Below, one piece after another: positions 41,517 through 51,546 of a DNA stretch of 64,000 bases. The translations under genes were made by a program, and so were the position numbers. This DNA comes from an unidentified bacterial endosymbiont. GTDB lineage: Bacteria > Pseudomonadota > Gammaproteobacteria > Enterobacterales > Enterobacteriaceae. The stretch covers positions 310,001 through 374,000 of the forward strand of contig NZ_OU963893.1 in NCBI RefSeq assembly GCF_918797525.1, written 5' to 3'. Position 1 is the first letter of the stretch. Each line of letters begins with the position of its first letter. The notes below the pieces were generated by a model that saw only the letters and a program-made list of their open reading frames with translations, did not search any database and had not been told where the DNA came from.

Positions 41517-44500
41517 GTGAGCAGCAAAGTAAAACAACTGCGTGCGCAGTTAAATGAACGAATTCTGGTGCTGGACGGCGGTATGGGCACCATGATCCAG
41601 GGCTATCGTCTGAGCGAAGACGATTTCCGCGGCGAGCGTTTCGCCGACTGGCCCTGCGACCTGAAGGGTAACAACGACCTGCTGGTGTTAAGCAAGCCGA
41701 AAGTGATTACCGATATCCACAACGCCTACTTCGAAGCGGGGGCGGATATTGTTGAAACTAACACCTTTAACTCGACAACCATCGCCATGGCGGATTACCA
41801 GATGGGATCCCTGTCGGCAGAGATCAACTTTGAGGCGGCAAAACTGGCGCGCGCCTGCGCAGACGAGTGGACGGCGCGCACGCCTGACAAGCCGCGCTAC
41901 GTGGCGGGGGTTCTGGGGCCGACAAACCGCACCGCGTCAATTTCACCGGATGTGAATGACCCTGCTTTTCGTAACATCACCTTCGATCAGCTGGTCGACG
42001 CATATCGTGAGTCCACCAAAGCGCTGGTGGAAGGCGGTTCAGATCTGATCCTGATCGAAACGGTATTCGATACCCTCAATGCCAAAGCGGCCATTTTCGC
42101 GGTGAAAGAGGAATTCGAGGCGCTGGGCGTTGAGCTGCCGATCATGATTTCCGGCACCATTACCGACGCGTCTGGACGCACCCTGTCCGGCCAGACGACC
42201 GAAGCCTTTTACAACTCTCTGCGCCATGCTGACGCGCTCTCATTCGGCCTGAACTGTGCGCTGGGGCCGGATGAACTGCGTCAGTATGTGCAGGAACTTT
42301 CGCGCATCGCACAGTGCTACGTTACCGCGCACCCGAACGCGGGTCTGCCAAACGCCTTTGGCGAATACGACCTGGACGCTGACACCATGGCAGCGCAAAT
42401 CCGCGAGTGGGCTGAATCCGGCTTTCTGAATATCGTCGGCGGCTGCTGCGGCACCACGCCGGAGCATATCGCCGCGATGAGCCGTGCGGTCGCCGGGCTG
42501 CCGCCGCGTAAACTGCCTGAGCTGCCGGTCGCCTGCCGTCTTGCTGGCCTTGAGCCGTTAACCATCGGCAACGATAGCCTGTTTGTGAACGTCGGAGAAC
42601 GTACTAACGTCACGGGTTCCGCGAAGTTCAAACGGCTGATTAAGGAAGAGAAGTACAGCGAAGCGCTGGACGTCGCCCGCCAGCAGGTGGAGAGCGGTGC
42701 ACAAATTATCGATATCAACATGGATGAGGGAATGCTCGACGCGGAAGCGGCGATGGTGCGCTTCCTCAACCTGATTGCTGGTGAGCCGGATATCGCCCGC
42801 GTGCCAATCATGATCGACTCCTCCAAATGGGAGGTCATCGAAAAAGGGCTGAAATGCATTCAGGGTAAAGGCATCGTTAACTCCATCTCGATGAAAGAGG
42901 GGGTCGAAATCTTTACCCACCATGCGAAGCGGGTGCGCAGATATGGCGCGGCTGTCGTGGTGATGGCCTTCGACGAAGTGGGCCAGGCCGATACTCGCGA
43001 GCGCAAAATTGAGATATGCCGCCGCGCGTACAAGATTCTGACCGAAGAGGTGGGCTTCCCGCCGGAAGACATCATCTTCGACCCGAACATTTTCGCCGTC
43101 GCGACCGGTATCGAAGAACACAACAACTACGCCCAGGACTTTATCGGCGCGTGTGAGGACATCAAGCGCGAGCTGCCGCATGCGCTGATCTCCGGCGGGG
43201 TGTCAAACGTGTCGTTCTCGTTCCGTGGCAACGACCCGGTGCGTGAAGCCATCCACGCTGTGTTCCTTTATTACGCCATTCGTAACGGTATGGACATGGG
43301 GATCGTCAATGCCGGACAGTTGGCGATTTACGACGACCTGCCGTCAGAGCTACGTGATGGGGTGGAAGACGTCATCCTCAACCGCCGTGACGATGCCACC
43401 GAACGGATGCTGGATCTGGCAGAAAAATACCGCGGCAGTAAATCGGACGGAGCCGTTAACGTTCAGCAGGCCGAGTGGCGTGCGTGGGACGTGAAAAAAC
43501 GTCTGGAGTACTCGCTGGTCAAAGGCATCACTGAGTTTATTGAGCAGGATACGGAAGAAGCGCGTCAGCAGGCCGTCCGCCCGATTGAGGTGATCGAAGG
43601 GCCACTAATGGACGGCATGAACGTGGTGGGCGATCTGTTTGGCGAGGGCAAAATGTTCCTGCCGCAGGTGGTGAAATCCGCGCGGGTGATGAAGCAGGCG
43701 GTGGCCTACCTTGAACCCTATATTGAAGCCAGCAAAGAGAAGGGTTCCAGCAACGGTAAAATGGTCATCGCCACCGTGAAGGGCGACGTGCATGACATTG
43801 GCAAAAACATTGTCGGCGTTGTGTTGCAGTGTAATAACTATGAGATTGTCGATCTTGGGGTGATGGTCCCGGCGGACAAAATCCTCAAAACCGCGCGTGA
43901 AGTGAATGCCGACCTGATTGGTCTCTCCGGGCTGATTACCCCGTCGCTGGACGAAATGGTCAATGTAGCTAAAGAGATGGAGCGTCAGGGCTTTACTATT
44001 CCGCTGTTGATTGGCGGGGCGACCACCTCAAAAGCGCACACGGCGGTGAAAATTGAGCAAAACTACAGCGGCCCGACGGTCTATGTGCAAAACGCTTCGC
44101 GTACCGTGGGTGTTGTCGCTTCGCTATTATCAGCCACGCAGCATGACGATTTTGTGGCACGCACCCGCAAAGAGTACGAAACCGTCCGTATCCAGCACGC
44201 CCGCAAGAAACCGCGCACCCCGCCGGTGACGTTGCAGGCAGCGCGCGATAACGATCTGGCGTTTGACTGGTCAAGCTATACGCCACCGGTGGCGCACCGT
44301 CCTGGCGTGCAGGCGGTGAGTGCCAGCATTGAGACGCTGCGAAACTACATCGACTGGACGCCGTTCTTTATGACCTGGTCGCTGGCGGGGAAATATCCGC
44401 GCATCCTCGAAGATGAGGTGGTCGGCGTTGAGGCGAAGCGTCTGTTCCAGGATGCCAACGACATGCTGGATCAACTGAGCGCAGAGAAAACCCTCAACCC

Positions 44501-45200
44501 GCGCGGGGTAGTGGGGCTGTTCCCGGCGAACCGCGTGGGTGACGACGTTGAAATTTATCGTGATGAAACCCGCACGCATGTGCTCGCCGTAAGCCGCCAT
44601 TTGCGCCAGCAGACGGAGAAAGTGGGCTTTGCGAACTACTGCCTGGCTGATTTTGTTGCGCCAAAGCTCAGTGGTAAAGCCGACTATATCGGCGCTTTCG
44701 CCGTAACCGGTGGCCTGGAAGAAGACACCCTGGCGGAGGCGTTCGAAACCCAACACGATGATTACAACAAAATCATGGTGAAGGCAATTGCAGACCGACT
44801 GGCGGAAGCCTTCGCGGAATACCTGCATGAGCGCGTACGTAAGGTGCACTGGGGCTACGCGGCAAATGAAAACCTCAGCAACGAGGAACTTATCCGTGAA
44901 AACTACCAGGGGATCCGGCCGGCACCGGGCTACCCGGCCTGCCCGGAACATACCGAGAAGGGGACTATCTGGCAGTTGCTGGACGTCGAAACCCATACGG
45001 GGATGAAACTGACCGAATCGTTCGCCATGTGGCCTGGGGCGTCGGTCTCAGGCTGGTACTTCAGCCATCCGGACAGTAAATACTTCGCCGTGGCGCAGTT
45101 GCAGCGCGATCAGGTCGAAGATTACGCGCTGCGCAAAGGCATGAGCGTGTCAGACGTCGAACGTTGGTTAGCGCCTAACCTGGGCTACGACGCCGACTAA
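41517..45200 (+). CDS. metH: Cobalamin-dependent methionine synthase
   Basis: 1227 residues from a GTG (E. coli also uses GTG), with GGGAGC well placed. A TTG 15 bp upstream is rejected. Four modules are visible: homocysteine domain with zinc ligands in [12 protein letters not shown]; folate domain starting around [12 protein letters not shown]; cobalamin domain with the axial histidine motif [11 protein letters not shown]; and C-terminal reactivation domain with [15 protein letters not shown]. It transfers the methyl group of methyltetrahydrofolate to homocysteine. It is complete, with no frameshift. Confidence 0.98.
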   Translation: MSSKVKQLRAQLNERILVLDGGMGTMIQGYRLSEDDFRGERFADWPCDLKGNNDLLVLSKPKVITDIHNAYFEAGADIVETNTFNSTTIAMADYQMGSLSAEINFEAAKLARACADEWTARTPDKPRYVAGVLGPTNRTASISPDVNDPAFRNITFDQLVDAYRESTKALVEGGSDLILIETVFDTLNAKAAIFAVKEEFEALGVELPIMISGTITDASGRTLSGQTTEAFYNSLRHADALSFGLNCALGPDELRQYVQELSRIAQCYVTAHPNAGLPNAFGEYDLDADTMAAQIREWAESGFLNIVGGCCGTTPEHIAAMSRAVAGLPPRKLPELPVACRLAGLEPLTIGNDSLFVNVGERTNVTGSAKFKRLIKEEKYSEALDVARQQVESGAQIIDINMDEGMLDAEAAMVRFLNLIAGEPDIARVPIMIDSSKWEVIEKGLKCIQGKGIVNSISMKEGVEIFTHHAKRVRRYGAAVVVMAFDEVGQADTRERKIEICRRAYKILTEEVGFPPEDIIFDPNIFAVATGIEEHNNYAQDFIGACEDIKRELPHALISGGVSNVSFSFRGNDPVREAIHAVFLYYAIRNGMDMGIVNAGQLAIYDDLPSELRDGVEDVILNRRDDATERMLDLAEKYRGSKSDGAVNVQQAEWRAWDVKKRLEYSLVKGITEFIEQDTEEARQQAVRPIEVIEGPLMDGMNVVGDLFGEGKMFLPQVVKSARVMKQAVAYLEPYIEASKEKGSSNGKMVIATVKGDVHDIGKNIVGVVLQCNNYEIVDLGVMVPADKILKTAREVNADLIGLSGLITPSLDEMVNVAKEMERQGFTIPLLIGGATTSKAHTAVKIEQNYSGPTVYVQNASRTVGVVASLLSATQHDDFVARTRKEYETVRIQHARKKPRTPPVTLQAARDNDLAFDWSSYTPPVAHRPGVQAVSASIETLRNYIDWTPFFMTWSLAGKYPRILEDEVVGVEAKRLFQDANDMLDQLSAEKTLNPRGVVGLFPANRVGDDVEIYRDETRTHVLAVSRHLRQQTEKVGFANYCLADFVAPKLSGKADYIGAFAVTGGLEEDTLAEAFETQHDDYNKIMVKAIADRLAEAFAEYLHERVRKVHWGYAANENLSNEELIRENYQGIRPAPGYPACPEHTEKGTIWQLLDVETHTGMKLTESFAMWPGASVSGWYFSHPDSKYFAVAQLQRDQVEDYALRKGMSVSDVERWLAPNLGYDAD

Positions 45201-45221
45201 CGTCACTTTTTCTTACAACAA

Positions 45222-45246
45222 ACAGGGTACCTCTTTGGCGCCCTGT
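45222..45246 (+). terminator. Possible metH terminator
   Basis: ACAGGG and CCCTGT form a stem extended internally by CC/GG. The following tract CTCTTTCTT is only partly T, so termination efficiency is uncertain. Confidence 0.45.
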
Positions 45247-45313
45247 CTCTTTCTTGCGTTTAACCCCTTATACTGAGTCATAAAATCGATAACGATAAGG
45301 AGAACTCCCTTCC

Positions 45314-46945
45314 GTGCTGACGTTGTTACACCTGCTCTCCGCAGTGGCATTGCTGGTCTGGGGCACGCACATTGTCCGTACCGGCGTGATGCGCGTATTT
45401 GGCGCGCGCTTACGTACCGTTCTTAGCGGAAGCGTTGAGAAGAAGCCGCTCGCCTTCTGCGCGGGCATCGGCGTGACCGCGCTGGTGCAAAGCAGTAACG
45501 CCACCACCATGCTTGTGACCTCGTTTGTGGCGCAGGATCTGGTGGCGCTTGCTCCGGCGTTAGTGATCGTTCTGGGCGCCGACGTGGGAACCGCGCTGAT
45601 GGCGCGTATCCTGACCTTTGACCTCTCCTGGCTGTCGCCGCTGCTGATTTTTATCGGCGTCATCTTTTTCCTCGGCCGCAAGCAGACCCGTGCCGGACAG
45701 CTTGGCCGCGTGGGCATTGGCCTCGGCCTCATCCTGCTTGCGCTTGAGCTGATTGTGCAGGCGGTTACCCCTATTACCCAGGCCAGCGGCGTGCAGGTGA
45801 TTTTCGCCTCACTGACCGGGGATATTATGCTGGATGCGCTGATCGGCGCGGTCTTTGCCATCGTCAGCTACTCCAGTCTGGCGGCGGTGTTACTGACGGC
45901 GACGTTAACCACGGCGGGGGCGATCTCCTTCCCGGTGGCGCTGTGCCTGGTTATCGGTGCTAACCTCGGCTCAGGGCTGCTGGCGATGCTCAACAACAGT
46001 GCGGCCAATGCCGCCGCCCGCCGCGTGGCGCTGGGCAGCCTGCTGTTTAAGCTGGTGGGCAGCCTGATTATTCTGCCGTTCGTTCACCCGCTGGCAAACC
46101 TGATGGACAACCTCCCGTTACCGAAGGCGGAGCTGGTTATCTACTTCCACGTCTTCTATAACCTGGTGCGCTGCCTGGCGATGGTACCTTTTGCCGTGCC
46201 GATGGCCCGCTTCTGCGAACGCCTTATTCGCGACGAACCGGAACTCGATGTTCGCCTTAAGCCTAAGCATCTGGATACCTCTGTGCTGGACACGCCGGCG
46301 CTGGCTATCGCCAATGCCGCCCGCGAAACGCTACGCATGGGGGATGCGATGGAGACCATGCTCGAGGGCCTGCAAAAGGTCATGCACGGGGAGCCGCGCG
46401 AAGCGAAAGAGTTGCGCAGGCTGGCCGACGACATCAACGTGCTCTATACCGCCATAAAACTCTATCTGGCGCGTATTCCGCAGGACGAACTGGCGGAAGA
46501 GGAGTCCCGTCGCTGGGCGGAAATCATCGAGATGTCGCTTAACCTTGAGCAGGCCTCGGATATCGTCGAGCGTATGGGCAGTGAAATTGCCGACAAATCG
46601 CTGGCCGCGCGTCGGGCGTTTTCAGGCGAAGGTTTGAAGGAACTGGAAACACTTCACGAAAAACTGGTGAGCAACCTGAAGCTGGCGATGTCGGTCTTCT
46701 TCTCCAGCGACGTACCGGGCGCGCGACGCCTGCGCCGCAACAAGCACCGTTTCCGCATCCTTAACCGCCGCTATTCACACGCGCACGTTGAGCGATTGCA
46801 CCAGCAGAACGTGCAGAGTATCGAAACCAGTTCCCTGCACCTGGGGCTGCTGGGGGATATGAAGCGCCTTAATTCCTTGTTCTGCGCGGTGGCGTATAGC
46901 GTGATGGAACAGCCGGATGAAGACGGCGAGCGGGATGAGTATTAA
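45314..46945 (+). CDS. yjbB: Na/Pi cotransporter family protein YjbB
   Basis: 543 residues from a GTG preceded by AAGGAGA. The N-terminal half has several membrane helices and the Na/Pi cotransporter QSS motif (ALVQSSNATTML), repeated in degenerate form. The C-terminal half (about 330-530) is a PhoU-like helical domain. YjbB exports phosphate in E. coli when overproduced. Its stop overlaps the stop of the antitoxin remnant on the other strand. Confidence 0.93.
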   Translation: MLTLLHLLSAVALLVWGTHIVRTGVMRVFGARLRTVLSGSVEKKPLAFCAGIGVTALVQSSNATTMLVTSFVAQDLVALAPALVIVLGADVGTALMARILTFDLSWLSPLLIFIGVIFFLGRKQTRAGQLGRVGIGLGLILLALELIVQAVTPITQASGVQVIFASLTGDIMLDALIGAVFAIVSYSSLAAVLLTATLTTAGAISFPVALCLVIGANLGSGLLAMLNNSAANAAARRVALGSLLFKLVGSLIILPFVHPLANLMDNLPLPKAELVIYFHVFYNLVRCLAMVPFAVPMARFCERLIRDEPELDVRLKPKHLDTSVLDTPALAIANAARETLRMGDAMETMLEGLQKVMHGEPREAKELRRLADDINVLYTAIKLYLARIPQDELAEEESRRWAEIIEMSLNLEQASDIVERMGSEIADKSLAARRAFSGEGLKELETLHEKLVSNLKLAMSVFFSSDVPGARRLRRNKHRFRILNRRYSHAHVERLHQQNVQSIETSSLHLGLLGDMKRLNSLFCAVAYSVMEQPDEDGERDEY

Positions 46946-47058
46946 TTTCGGGGAGACTTAACCGCTAATCTCAGGCCCAACGCTTTCATGACCGCTAATA
47001 TGGTTTTAAGCGTTGGGTTTAATAATCTTAAATTGTCTAATATTTTTGTGGTTATATA
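46942..47058 (-). pseudogene. C-terminal remnant of a HigA-like antitoxin gene
   Basis: Reading the minus strand gives 38 open codons bounded upstream by an in-frame TAA (47059-47061). The translation includes LNPTLKTILAVMKALG followed by LRLAVKSPRN and a stop. This is the typical C-terminal end of HigA-like 'addiction module antidote' proteins of the Xre class. The helix-turn-helix part and start are missing, and I find no continuation in other frames upstream. The last codons overlap the yjbB stop. Confidence 0.6.
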
Positions 47059-47388
47059 TTATTTACTTTAAGTAAAGGTGGTTTCCCTTGGTATGGAGTT
47101 TTACATATTTAGATAAATCTCTTTAGGTACGATGTGTTATGTCTCGAATGGATGTGCTCTGGATATTTAATAGGCGGTGAAAACTGGCTGTTTTCATAAT
47201 AAAATACACCAGTTTGGCTTGGTTTTGATTTATATCAAATAAATACAGAAGTCTCGTTTCTGATATTACTAATTCGCCTTACAAACTCCCACCAGAGAGT
47301 ATTCATAAGTTGGGCAAAAGCCTCGTTTGCTTTAGCGAGTTAATCCCAGCTCTGTTTCAGTTGGAAGCGAAAGCTGATCAGCAACATT
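47059..47388. other. AT-rich gap between antitoxin remnant and Xre gene
   Basis: About 330 bp, markedly more AT-rich than its flanks, with no credible gene. A 7-bp inverted repeat AAACTGG / CCAGTTT (47181-47215) is the only structure seen. E. coli has pepE between yjbB and rluF; no pepE sequence is recognisable. Probably decayed foreign DNA. Confidence 0.6.
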
Positions 47389-47649
47389 TTGCTTTTACGT
47401 ATACAGCTACAGGAAAACGCTGAGAAAGAAGTAGGGCAACTGCTTGCTATCAAGCGGCAACTTATGCAAGAAATTTCCATATGGATTACGGAAAACAAAC
47501 TCCGTCAGGTGGATGTTGCCGCCAGGCTTAATGTATCCCGACCACGTGTTTCCGACGTGGTGAATCTTAAAACTAACAAGTTTACGCTCGATACGCTGGT
47601 CATGATGTTGTGCAAACCTGGAAAACCCGTTTCAGTAACCGTAGGCTAA
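47389..47649 (+). CDS. Xre-family HTH protein, antitoxin-like, probably orphan
   Basis: 86 residues from a TTG; there is no ATG before Met26, and no clear ribosome-binding site, so the true start is uncertain. The fold is that of HTH_37-type Xre proteins, which usually pair with a RelE/HigB-type toxin. Visible parts are the helix before the HTH ([18 protein letters not shown]), the HTH itself ([20 protein letters not shown]) and the tail [12 protein letters not shown]. No toxin gene lies beside it. It may be a residual antitoxin or a small regulator. It ends 53 bp before rluF. Confidence 0.65.
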   Translation: MLLRIQLQENAEKEVGQLLAIKRQLMQEISIWITENKLRQVDVAARLNVSRPRVSDVVNLKTNKFTLDTLVMMLCKPGKPVSVTVG

Positions 47650-47702
47650 TCTTTTTTTCCAGCCCAAATCTAAGGTATATTTCGCCCTTCACAGGAGAAA
47701 CT

Positions 47703-48575
47703 ATGCTGCCAACTCAATCAACCCGATTAAACAAATACATTAGCGAGAGCGGGATCTGCTCTCGTCGTGAGGCTGACCGTTACATTGAACAGGGTAACGT
47801 GTTTCTTAACGGCAAGCGCGCCACCATCGGCGACCAGGTGGTGCCTGGCGATGTGGTGAAAGTGAATGGTCAGGTCATCGAACCGCGAGATGCTGAAGAC
47901 CTGGTGTTTATCGCGTTGAACAAACCGGTTGGCATTGTCAGCACCACGGAAGACGGCGAGCGGGACAACATCGTTGATTTCGTAAACCACAGCAGCCGCA
48001 TTTTCCCGATTGGTCGTCTGGATAAAGACTCTCAGGGTCTGATTTTCCTCACTAACCACGGCGACCTGGTAAACAAAATCCTGCGTGCCGGTAACGACCA
48101 CGAGAAAGAGTACATCGTTACGGTGAACAAGCCAGTGACGGATGAGTTTATTCGCGGGATGGGGGCGGGCGTGCCGATCCTGGGTACCGTGACGAAGAAA
48201 TGTAAGGTCAAAAAAGAAGCACCGTTTGCGTTCCGAATCACGCTGGTGCAGGGGCTGAACCGCCAGATCCGCCGCATGTGCGAGCACTTCGGCTATGACG
48301 TGACGAAGCTGGAACGTACCCGCATCATGAACGTCAGCCTGTCCGGGATCCCGCTGGGCGAGTGGCGTGACTTAACGGATGATGAACTGATCGAGCTGTT
48401 CAAGCTTATCGAGAACTCCTCGTCCGAAGCGAAGCCGAAAGCTAAAGCGAAACCTAAAACCCAGGCGATAAAGCGCCCGGTGGTGAACGCGCCGCAGGCG
48501 GAAGAGAAAGGGCGTGGCAAGCCGGCCAACGGGAAGCGCTTTGTCCAGCCGGGCCGCAAAAAGAAAGGGCGCTAG
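47703..48575 (+). CDS. rluF: 23S rRNA pseudouridine synthase RluF
   Basis: 290 residues from [23 protein letters not shown] lies 5 bases before the ATG. N-terminal S4 RNA-binding domain (about 8-60), then the RsuA-type catalytic domain with Asp107 in [10 protein letters not shown]. It makes pseudouridine 2604 in 23S rRNA, and in E. coli also modifies tRNA-Tyr. A lysine-rich tail ([10 protein letters not shown]) ends the protein. The stop directly abuts the yjbD stop on the other strand. Confidence 0.95.
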   Translation: MLPTQSTRLNKYISESGICSRREADRYIEQGNVFLNGKRATIGDQVVPGDVVKVNGQVIEPRDAEDLVFIALNKPVGIVSTTEDGERDNIVDFVNHSSRIFPIGRLDKDSQGLIFLTNHGDLVNKILRAGNDHEKEYIVTVNKPVTDEFIRGMGAGVPILGTVTKKCKVKKEAPFAFRITLVQGLNRQIRRMCEHFGYDVTKLERTRIMNVSLSGIPLGEWRDLTDDELIELFKLIENSSSEAKPKAKAKPKTQAIKRPVVNAPQAEEKGRGKPANGKRFVQPGRKKKGR

Positions 48576-48848
48576 TTAGCGCCTGCCACGGGTTGATGTG
48601 GTGGCGGACCAGGAAAAGGTCGCCTCTGCATCTGGCTTATAGGCCTGCTCTTTTTTCAGCTTGCGGGCTTTCTTCGCCGCAGCCTCACGTTGCGCCATCA
48701 GTTTATCGATGTACTCTTTCTTAACCTGATTGGTTTCGGCGTTCGTCAGCGTGCGGCCATGCGCGATGCGGGCGCGGTCGAGAAGCGTTTTCAGTTCACG
48801 CTGCTCGGCTTCGGTCATCTCTTTCTGGGTCAAACGTGGTGTAGCCAT
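48576..48848 (-). CDS. yjbD: DUF3811 family protein YjbD
   Basis: 90 residues from MATPRLTQKEMTEAEQ, with AGGAGG about 8 bases upstream; a more upstream ATG would lie before that site. Highly charged, predicted helical, no membrane segment. Function unknown. Convergent with rluF: the two stop codons are adjacent inside the palindrome GGCGCTA-GT-TAGCGCC (48568-48583). Confidence 0.9.
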   Translation of the reverse strand: MATPRLTQKEMTEAEQRELKTLLDRARIAHGRTLTNAETNQVKKEYIDKLMAQREAAAKKARKLKKEQAYKPDAEATFSWSATTSTRGRR

Positions 48849-48917
48849 TGCTGAAGCCTCCTGATGGGGAGGCTTCATTGTAAAGCAAACTGGTGAATGT
48901 GAAAAACACTCTTCACT

Positions 48918-49649
48918 CTATTTCAGTCGATATTTTTCGTCTATTTTTTCCCATTTTGTTGCGTCTAAGGGATAGCTTGTCGTCTTGTTTGCGATAAATT
49001 CCAGGTTAGCATTTATCCCGGATAATTTTGTGTCATTATGGCTTTTTATATAATCTTTCATCTCATTGACGAGCTGTTGATAATGGGTAAAATCTGGGCC
49101 CACAATATCTCCTGCCTTTGATTCAAAGGCTTCTTCCGGATCGTCAGACCGTTTTTTGGATTCCGGACCTGGGAAGAGATTTCCGGGCATCCAGATATAT
49201 AATGAAAAGAAATCATCTTTATAATCTGGAGACTCCGTTTTGTCTTTATTCTCGGTGATGCTTCCACTGGCGATCATCGCTGCAAGCGAGGCCCCCCCCT
49301 GAATGTCATCGCTATGGCAATTTGACGCGTTATACTCGACTGCTTTGCTGCTCAATTTATTCAGAAAGCCAGCGAGTCGGGTAATTTTTCCATCTGCTAT
49401 AACAGTGTTATAAAAATCACGTAATAAATTGTAGGGGATAATATGGTGTCGTGAAAGCTTAACGAGGTATTCTGCACCATCTCCGGTTGCCGTAAGGGAT
49501 GAGTTATATTTCCCTAAATGTGGAAAACATTTATTCGGGCGTTCAGACATCTTAAGGTTATAACTCCCAGCCTCAATTAAACGCGGTGCTGCAAGAGTGC
49601 TTTGAGTCAATGTCAGTAGTATTGCGATAACGAAAACATGCTTTTTCAT
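48918..49649 (-). CDS. Predicted secreted protein with HHIIP motif, function unknown
   Basis: 243 residues from MKKHVFVIAILLTLTQ, chosen because AAGGA stands 7-9 bases upstream; an ATG 15 bp earlier is possible. A cleavable signal peptide is likely (cut after Ala20). The mature protein has RHHIIPYNLLRDFYN (His68-His69) and later WMPGNLFPGP (about 149-158) with RSDDPEEAFE (163-172). HHIIP is a hallmark of several HNH/AHH-type nuclease folds, so a nuclease-related domain is possible, but a catalytic role is not shown. Its DNA is AT-rich relative to neighbours, suggesting acquisition. E. coli lacks it at this site. No immunity-like gene is next to it. Confidence 0.75.
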   Translation of the reverse strand: MKKHVFVIAILLTLTQSTLAAPRLIEAGSYNLKMSERPNKCFPHLGKYNSSLTATGDGAEYLVKLSRHHIIPYNLLRDFYNTVIADGKITRLAGFLNKLSSKAVEYNASNCHSDDIQGGASLAAMIASGSITENKDKTESPDYKDDFFSLYIWMPGNLFPGPESKKRSDDPEEAFESKAGDIVGPDFTHYQQLVNEMKDYIKSHNDTKLSGINANLEFIANKTTSYPLDATKWEKIDEKYRLK

Positions 49650-49765
49650 CTCTTTTTCCTTCATCAGTTAAGTGTGCCTGTTGAACATATTGAGATGCGC
49701 AATGCATGTATATTTGCCTTATGGCCTGTGCCATTTGGCAGCCACTGATATTGCGGTATGAATGA

Positions 49766-49792
49766 TAATAAAAAAGCCGGGCTGGGCCCGGC
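49766..49792 (-). terminator. lysC terminator
   Basis: On the minus strand GCCGGGC-CCA-GCCCGGC is followed by TTTTTTATT. It is 30 bp after the lysC stop. Confidence 0.93.
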
Positions 49793-49822
49793 TTGTCGCT
49801 TTGTGAATCACCTGAGTGACAC

Positions 49823-51172
49823 TTATTCAAACAAATTCTGATGAAGTTTCTGCACGACCTGCTCTGCCTGATCGGCCGGTACCAGGAAACAAAGGTTATA
49901 GCTGGAAGCACCGTAGCAAATCATGCGGATGCTGAACGGGTCGAGTACGCCGAAGACCTCTTTGCCCACGCCACAGGCGCGCGACAGTTTGTTACCGATG
50001 ATAGCCACCAGCGCCAGATCTTCTTCCACTTCTACGCGGCACAGCTCAGACAGCTCAATCAGCAGCGACTGCGTCAGCAGGGTATCGCCCTTGGACGTTG
50101 AGCCGGTGGTATCCAGCGTCAGGGCGATACTTACTTCCGACGTGGTGATCAGATCTACGGAGATATTGTGGCGCGCAAGGATCCCAAATACTTCTGCCAG
50201 GAAGCCGCGTGAGTGGAGCATATTATGGCTGTGCAGCGTGACCAGAGTCTGCTTGCGACGCAGCGCCAGCGCGCGGAACAGCGGCGGGCTTTCGGTACGC
50301 TTACAGACCATTGTGCCGCCTGCTTTCGGGTCTTTACTGGAGCCGACGAAAACCGGAATATCGCTGCGCACGGCAGGCAGCAGCGTTGCAGGATGTAGTA
50401 CTTTTGCGCCGAAGGTTGCCATCTCCGCCGCTTCTTCAAAGGCGATGACATCAATACGTTTTGCCGTAGCAACCACGCGTGGGTCGGTAGTGTAAATGCC
50501 CGGCACGTCGGTCCAGATATCCACACGGCTAGCGTGCAGGGCTTCACCCAGCAGGGCTGCGGTATAGTCGCTACCGCCCCGGCCAAGCGTTGTGGTGCGG
50601 CCTTTCGCTTCGCTGCCGATAAAGCCCTGGGTGATCACAATACTTTCTTCCAGGCGCGGAGCTAACTGCTGGCCAGCCAGCTCGGCCAGCGCCTCAATGT
50701 CCGGCTCGGCACGGCCAAAGCGATCGCTGGTGCGCATTACTTTACGCACGTCAAACCACTGCGCCTGAACGCTACGCTCGCGCAGGATCTCAACGAACAG
50801 CAGGGTAGACATTAGCTCCCCGTGGCTGACCAGTTCATCCGTCAGGGCGGTGGAGTTTGCCAGAGAGGCCGCTTCCGCCAGCGTGGTGATGTTTTCCAGC
50901 AGACGCTCGATTTCCTCGCGGATCACGTCCGGATTGTGCAGACATTCAAGAATATCGAACTGAATTTTGCGCAGTGCATCCAGCTTCACGAAACGTTCGG
51001 GCGCTTCCAGTCCTTCAGACAGAGAAACCAGCAGGTTCGTCACGCCAGCGGATGCAGAGAGCACCACCAGGCGGGTATTCGGATCGGCCAGCACTACATC
51101 GGCGCTGCGGTTCATGGCAGCGTAATCTGCCACACTGGTGCCGCCAAATTTGGCGACCACAAAACTCGTCAT
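49823..51172 (-). CDS. lysC: Lysine-sensitive aspartokinase III
   Basis: 449 residues, same as E. coli LysC. Phosphorylates aspartate as first step to lysine, threonine and methionine. The amino-acid kinase domain begins VVAKFGGTSVAD and contains RGGSDYTAALL. Two C-terminal ACT domains (from about residue 300, with GFLAEVFGILARHNISVD) carry lysine feedback control. ACGAGGTTGTT supplies the ribosome-binding site. The upstream leader lacks a recognisable lysine riboswitch (see separate entry). Confidence 0.97.
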   Translation of the reverse strand: MTSFVVAKFGGTSVADYAAMNRSADVVLADPNTRLVVLSASAGVTNLLVSLSEGLEAPERFVKLDALRKIQFDILECLHNPDVIREEIERLLENITTLAEAASLANSTALTDELVSHGELMSTLLFVEILRERSVQAQWFDVRKVMRTSDRFGRAEPDIEALAELAGQQLAPRLEESIVITQGFIGSEAKGRTTTLGRGGSDYTAALLGEALHASRVDIWTDVPGIYTTDPRVVATAKRIDVIAFEEAAEMATFGAKVLHPATLLPAVRSDIPVFVGSSKDPKAGGTMVCKRTESPPLFRALALRRKQTLVTLHSHNMLHSRGFLAEVFGILARHNISVDLITTSEVSIALTLDTTGSTSKGDTLLTQSLLIELSELCRVEVEEDLALVAIIGNKLSRACGVGKEVFGVLDPFSIRMICYGASSYNLCFLVPADQAEQVVQKLHQNLFE

Positions 51173-51546
51173 AACAACCTCGTGTCAGGGAATGAATAAG
51201 CGACCTTGGCACAAGAATGAAATGAAAACAGGTGCAGGCGCAAAATACGGCCCTATAAATAAAATGCGGGGGAGGTCCTGTCAATGCCGGGATTATGCGG
51301 ATTTTTTATGGGGGGGTACCCCTGAGAAACAGGACTTATAACAGGGCCATATTTTATGCTCCGTTTTAGCCTGTTTTGGACGACATTTTGCCGCCGCAGG
51401 AAGGGACTTCAGCAGCTATACTTTTCGGGTCTTTTCACCTGCGTTTGATGCAGGCCAGGGCAATGACATAAAAACCATCACAATTTTTATTCGCAGGCGC
51501 TACAATCGACCGCAGTCACAATTCTCAAATCAGAAGAGTATTGCTA
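51173..51546. promoter_or_regulatory. Divergent lysC-pgi control region
   Basis: 374 bp between divergent start codons. On the minus strand nested complementary segments occur: GGCCCT with AGGGCC (51343-51348, 51249-51254) enclosing GTCCTGT with ACAGGAC (51329-51335, 51275-51281), with GGGGTACCCC in the loop. The lysine-aptamer core sequences of E. coli lysC are not found. For pgi, TACAAT (51501-51506) is a possible -10 with a poor -35 (TCACAA). Confidence 0.5.
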
